From positions 1-6,791 of the forward strand of contig DNGE01000007.1 of NCBI GenBank assembly GCA_003486705.1: a stretch of 6,791 nucleotides of DNA. Reading direction: 5' to 3'. The translations under genes and the position numbers were made by a program. Positions 4,440-6,791 of the stretch are shown here, one piece after another. The stretch is from Bacillota bacterium (GTDB lineage Bacteria > Bacillota_I > Bacilli_A > MOL361 > Turicibacteraceae). The notes beneath the pieces were generated by a model. The model worked only from the letters and a program-made list of their open reading frames with translations. It ran no database searches and was not told the origin of the DNA. Numbering within the stretch: the stretch's first letter is position 1; the number at the start of each line of letters is the position of its first letter.

Positions 4440-6449
4440 ATGAATCACAAACTAAAAGGTTACTTAACTCACTATGCAACACTAAGTATTCTTATGTCTT
4501 TACTTTTAAACTTTGTCATTGAATGTGTCAGCCGCCATTCAATCATTGAAGGAATTAGTTATTTAATCGGAAGTCCTCTTGTCTTTTTATTTAACTCTTC
4601 CATTATTTTAGTCACTTACTCTGTCTTATTATTAGTCAGACGTAAACTCTTTGCCTTCTCATTTGTGTCAGCTGTTTGGTTGATTGCTGGTATTGTTAAT
4701 GGAATTGTTTTAGCAAATCGTGTCACACCTTTTACTGCGAATGAGTTAATCTTAATGGATTCGGTATTTTCAATTCTAGGGAAATACTTTTCTAACTTAC
4801 AAATTGGTTTAATGTTTGGGGCTGTTATTTTATTAATAATTGCGATTATTTATGGTTACCTCAAAACACCAAAACAAAAAAATAAAATCAATTATAAAAA
4901 GAATATCCCTTTATTCGCGGCAAGTATTTTATCATTTGGTTTATTAACACAAGTCGCAATTAAAACTGAATTAGTCTCAACGTATTTTGGAAACATTTCA
5001 TTTGCTTATTTAGATTATGGTTTTCCTTATTGTTTCTCAAATTCTTTAATGAATACAGGAATTAGTCGTCCTTATAATTATTCTGTTGATTTAGTTAAAG
5101 AGATTTATGATGATGCTGATGCTTTAAAAGTAGTCGATCCATTTGATTACTTACCTCATTATGTGGATACAGAAAACAACGTGAACTTAGCAGCATCACA
5201 AAAACCAAATATTATTTTGGTGCAATTAGAGTCATTTTTTGATCCAACTTATATGCAAGACTTAACGTTTTCAGAAGATCCTGTTCCAAATTTTAGAGCC
5301 TTAAAAGAAGAATTCTCAAGTGGATTTCTACGCGTTCCTTCTATTGGTGCTGGAACTGCAAATACTGAGTTTGAAATTTTAACAGGTATGAATCTTGAAT
5401 ATTTTGGTCCTGGTGAATATCCGTACAAAACAATTTTAAAGAAAACAACAACTGAAAGTGTTGCTTATAACTTAAAAGATAATGGTTATGTCGCTCATGC
5501 GATTCATAATAATAAAGGAACATTTTATCAACGTCATGAAGTCTTTACACGTTTAGGATTTGATACGTTTACTCCGTTAGAATACATGAATGTGACGGAA
5601 TACACGCCTAACGGTTGGGCAAAAGACACGGTCTTAACACAATCAATCATGGATGCTTTAAATTCAACAACTGAAAAAGATTTTATTTATACAATCTCTG
5701 TTCAAGGTCATGGTAAATACCCATCAACTCCTGTTGAAGGACATTCTGACATTACAATCTCTGGTTTTGATGATGTATCTCGTTTAAACTCATTTGAGTA
5801 TTATGTGAATGAAATTAACCAAATGGATGATTTTATTGGGGAACTTGTGGATACATTAAACCAAATCAACGAACCTACCATTTTAGTCTTATTCGGTGAC
5901 CATTTACCAACACTTGATATTACTAATGAAGAGATTTCAAACGGTGATACCTTCCAAACAGAATATGTCGTATGGAATAATATGAATCTTTCTGAGTACG
6001 ATCAAGACATTGAAGCTTATCAATTAACTGCAGAGGTATTAAAACAAGTTGGGATTCGCACAGGTATCTTAAATAGTTATCACCAAGCCTTTAAAGAAGA
6101 AGATGACTATTTAAGTAATCTTGAAGTCCTACAATATGACATGCTTTATGGAAATCAATATGTCTTAGGTGAAACAAATCCATATGAACAAACTGTGTTA
6201 CAAATGGGTGTTGTTCCAATTACAATTGATGACGTTTACCAAGATGGCTCAAATGTCATCATTAAAGGTCAAAACTTTAACCAATCCAGTCAGGTTTTAA
6301 TTAATAATAAAGGAAAAGATGCTCAACTGATCGATACCGAAACACTTGTTGTTGAAAACTATACTTTAGTACATGAAGATTGCATTGTTGTCCAACAAGC
6401 AACGGTTGCAAATCACATCTTTGGTGAAACATCACCTTATATTTATTAA
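4440..6449 (+). CDS. LTA synthase family membrane sulfatase (phosphoglycerol transferase type)
   Basis: Predicted cell-surface enzyme of the LtaS/MdoB family, which moves phosphoglycerol (or a similar head group) from a lipid to an envelope polymer through a Thr intermediate. 669 aa. Five membrane helices at about 9-31, 41-65, 71-92, 120-140 and 155-174, then an extracellular alkaline-phosphatase-fold domain from KPNIILVQLESF (254-265) to about 513. Expected S. aureus LtaS equivalents: E264, nucleophile T306 (in SIGAGTANTEFE), D487-H488 (GDHLP), H424, H356 and R365; the Trp of LtaS beside that Arg seems to be Tyr363 here. About 592-658 resembles a beta-rich IPT/TIG-like domain (PITIDDV, VIIKGQNF, VLINNKG). 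Start: ATG 4440 has GGGAG 7 bases upstream; starting at ATG 4344 would add 32 residues without a good site. It is a single-gene unit. The exact polymer is not deducible; glycolipid-primer synthesis or a phosphoethanolamine transferase role are alternatives. Confidence 0.9.
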   Translation: MNHKLKGYLTHYATLSILMSLLLNFVIECVSRHSIIEGISYLIGSPLVFLFNSSIILVTYSVLLLVRRKLFAFSFVSAVWLIAGIVNGIVLANRVTPFTANELILMDSVFSILGKYFSNLQIGLMFGAVILLIIAIIYGYLKTPKQKNKINYKKNIPLFAASILSFGLLTQVAIKTELVSTYFGNISFAYLDYGFPYCFSNSLMNTGISRPYNYSVDLVKEIYDDADALKVVDPFDYLPHYVDTENNVNLAASQKPNIILVQLESFFDPTYMQDLTFSEDPVPNFRALKEEFSSGFLRVPSIGAGTANTEFEILTGMNLEYFGPGEYPYKTILKKTTTESVAYNLKDNGYVAHAIHNNKGTFYQRHEVFTRLGFDTFTPLEYMNVTEYTPNGWAKDTVLTQSIMDALNSTTEKDFIYTISVQGHGKYPSTPVEGHSDITISGFDDVSRLNSFEYYVNEINQMDDFIGELVDTLNQINEPTILVLFGDHLPTLDITNEEISNGDTFQTEYVVWNNMNLSEYDQDIEAYQLTAEVLKQVGIRTGILNSYHQAFKEEDDYLSNLEVLQYDMLYGNQYVLGETNPYEQTVLQMGVVPITIDDVYQDGSNVIIKGQNFNQSSQVLINNKGKDAQLIDTETLVVENYTLVHEDCIVVQQATVANHIFGETSPYIY

Positions 6450-6453
6450 AAGC

Positions 6454-6478
6454 GAAAGCATCAGTCGGCGACTCTTTC
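6454..6478 (+). other. Small hairpin just after the sulfatase stop codon
   Basis: GAAAG (6454-6458) pairs with CTTTC (6474-6478) and AGTC (6463-6466) with GACT (6470-6473), with a 4-base bulge on the left and a GGC loop. No T-run follows, so it is more likely a 3' end stabilising structure than a terminator, if it matters at all. Confidence 0.25.
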
Positions 6479-6496
6479 TCAAGTTTGGGTATTTAC

Positions 6497-6537
6497 AAAA
6501 AAAATGAAGATAAAATCATGGATTTTATCTTCATTTT
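6497..6537. terminator. Rho-independent terminator, 17-bp perfect stem
   Basis: AAAATGAAGATAAAATC (6501-6517) pairs perfectly with GATTTTATCTTCATTTT (6521-6537) around a 3-base loop. On the plus strand the T-run is only the last four bases of the stem before GCAC, adequate but weak for the sulfatase gene. On the minus strand the stem is followed by eight T (complement of 6497-6504), so it would stop anything arriving from the right more strongly. Confidence 0.7.
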
Positions 6538-6549
6538 GCACTATAGACC

Positions 6550-6596
6550 TCGTAGGAAATACACCAGTATTTGTGTGTAGCTTCTACGATTTTTTT
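6550..6596 (+). terminator. Second terminator-like structure, two nested stems plus T7
   Basis: Outer stem TCGTAG (6550-6555) with CTACGA (6584-6589), inner hairpin AAATAC (6557-6562) with GTATTT (6567-6572) around ACCA, then seven T (6590-6596). A competing GTAG-CTT-CTAC hairpin (6577-6587) uses the same right arm. It can back up the weak tail of the preceding terminator. Confidence 0.55.
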
Positions 6597-6791
6597 ATTT
6601 GTTTATGATAATGTGATTTTGTAAGTAGTCATTTCACAAAAAAGATTTATATACATCACAAGCCCTAAATCAAAGGTTGATATTTAAATATGTACGATAA
6701 TCATGATGTGATGTTGTCTTAAACTACTAGAACTGCTTGAATGTACACAAACGACATGCTAGCAGGATCTGAATTAGGAAAGGATTGGGGT
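6597..6791. other. Terminal stretch with no convincing gene
   Basis: Holds an 8-base inverted repeat ACATCACA (6653-6660) and TGTGATGT (6707-6714) with a 12-base palindrome ATATTTAAATAT (6680-6691) between. One short frame from ATG 6741 is open to the window edge (17 codons, no ribosome binding site) and one on the minus strand enters from the edge and stops at 6719 (24 codons). Neither is supported. Confidence 0.4.

Noticed and set aside
5341..5523. A 60-codon minus-strand frame inside the LtaS-like gene
   Set aside because: Antisense shadow of the conserved catalytic domain (it overlaps the nucleophile Thr region); composition (His/Tyr/Gln-rich) is typical of reverse-strand reading.
6741..6791. 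Start of a gene running off the right edge (MYTNDMLAGS...)
   Set aside because: No ribosome binding site or promoter, 17 codons only, and a minus-strand frame is open over the same bases; cannot be decided from this window.

Overview
The window looks like chromosomal DNA from an AT-rich, low-GC Gram-positive bacterium (Bacillota). The evidence is strong AGGAGG-type ribosome binding sites, sigma-A-like promoters, a B. subtilis-like petrobactin/catecholate transporter order, and an LtaS-type membrane sulfatase. Turicibacter or a related lineage is a guess that the sequence alone cannot confirm.

Left part (13-3777, minus strand): a complete ferric-siderophore ABC transporter operon in the order permease (yclN-like), permease (yclO-like), ATPase (yclP-like), substrate-binding protein (yclQ-like). 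The same order is known from B. subtilis yclNOPQ. The first three genes overlap and are translationally coupled; a 76-base gap precedes the binding protein. The operon starts from a good promoter at 3749-3777. One near-perfect Fur box lies in its spacer and a second lies just after the predicted start of transcription, so iron repression is the obvious control. The binding protein keeps the three Arg, one His and one Tyr used by CeuE/YclQ-type proteins to hold ferric catecholates. It has no cysteine at all and therefore cannot be a lipoprotein. No siderophore biosynthesis genes are in view.

Middle (3778-4439): a 660-base non-coding stretch between the divergent transcription units. It holds a strong bidirectional terminator hairpin (3821-3867), a minus-strand promoter-like sequence that would feed a roughly 93-base RNA into that hairpin, an 11-bp-spaced TTAAGAAT repeat cluster followed by a -10 element (4009-4063), a possible 24-codon ORF whose ribosome binding site is caught in a small hairpin (4128-4226), and a second candidate promoter nearer the next gene.

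Right part (4440-6449, plus strand): one large gene for a five-helix membrane protein with an extracellular LtaS-type sulfatase/phosphoglycerol-transferase domain and a C-terminal beta-rich IPT/TIG-like tail. It is followed by three hairpins (6454-6596), at least one of them a credible terminator, and then about 195 bases with only weak inverted repeats.

Overall this is an ordinary iron-uptake operon beside a cell-envelope polymer gene. I see no defence system, mobile element or CRISPR. The most unusual points are the cysteine-less binding protein and the regulatory content of the central intergenic region.
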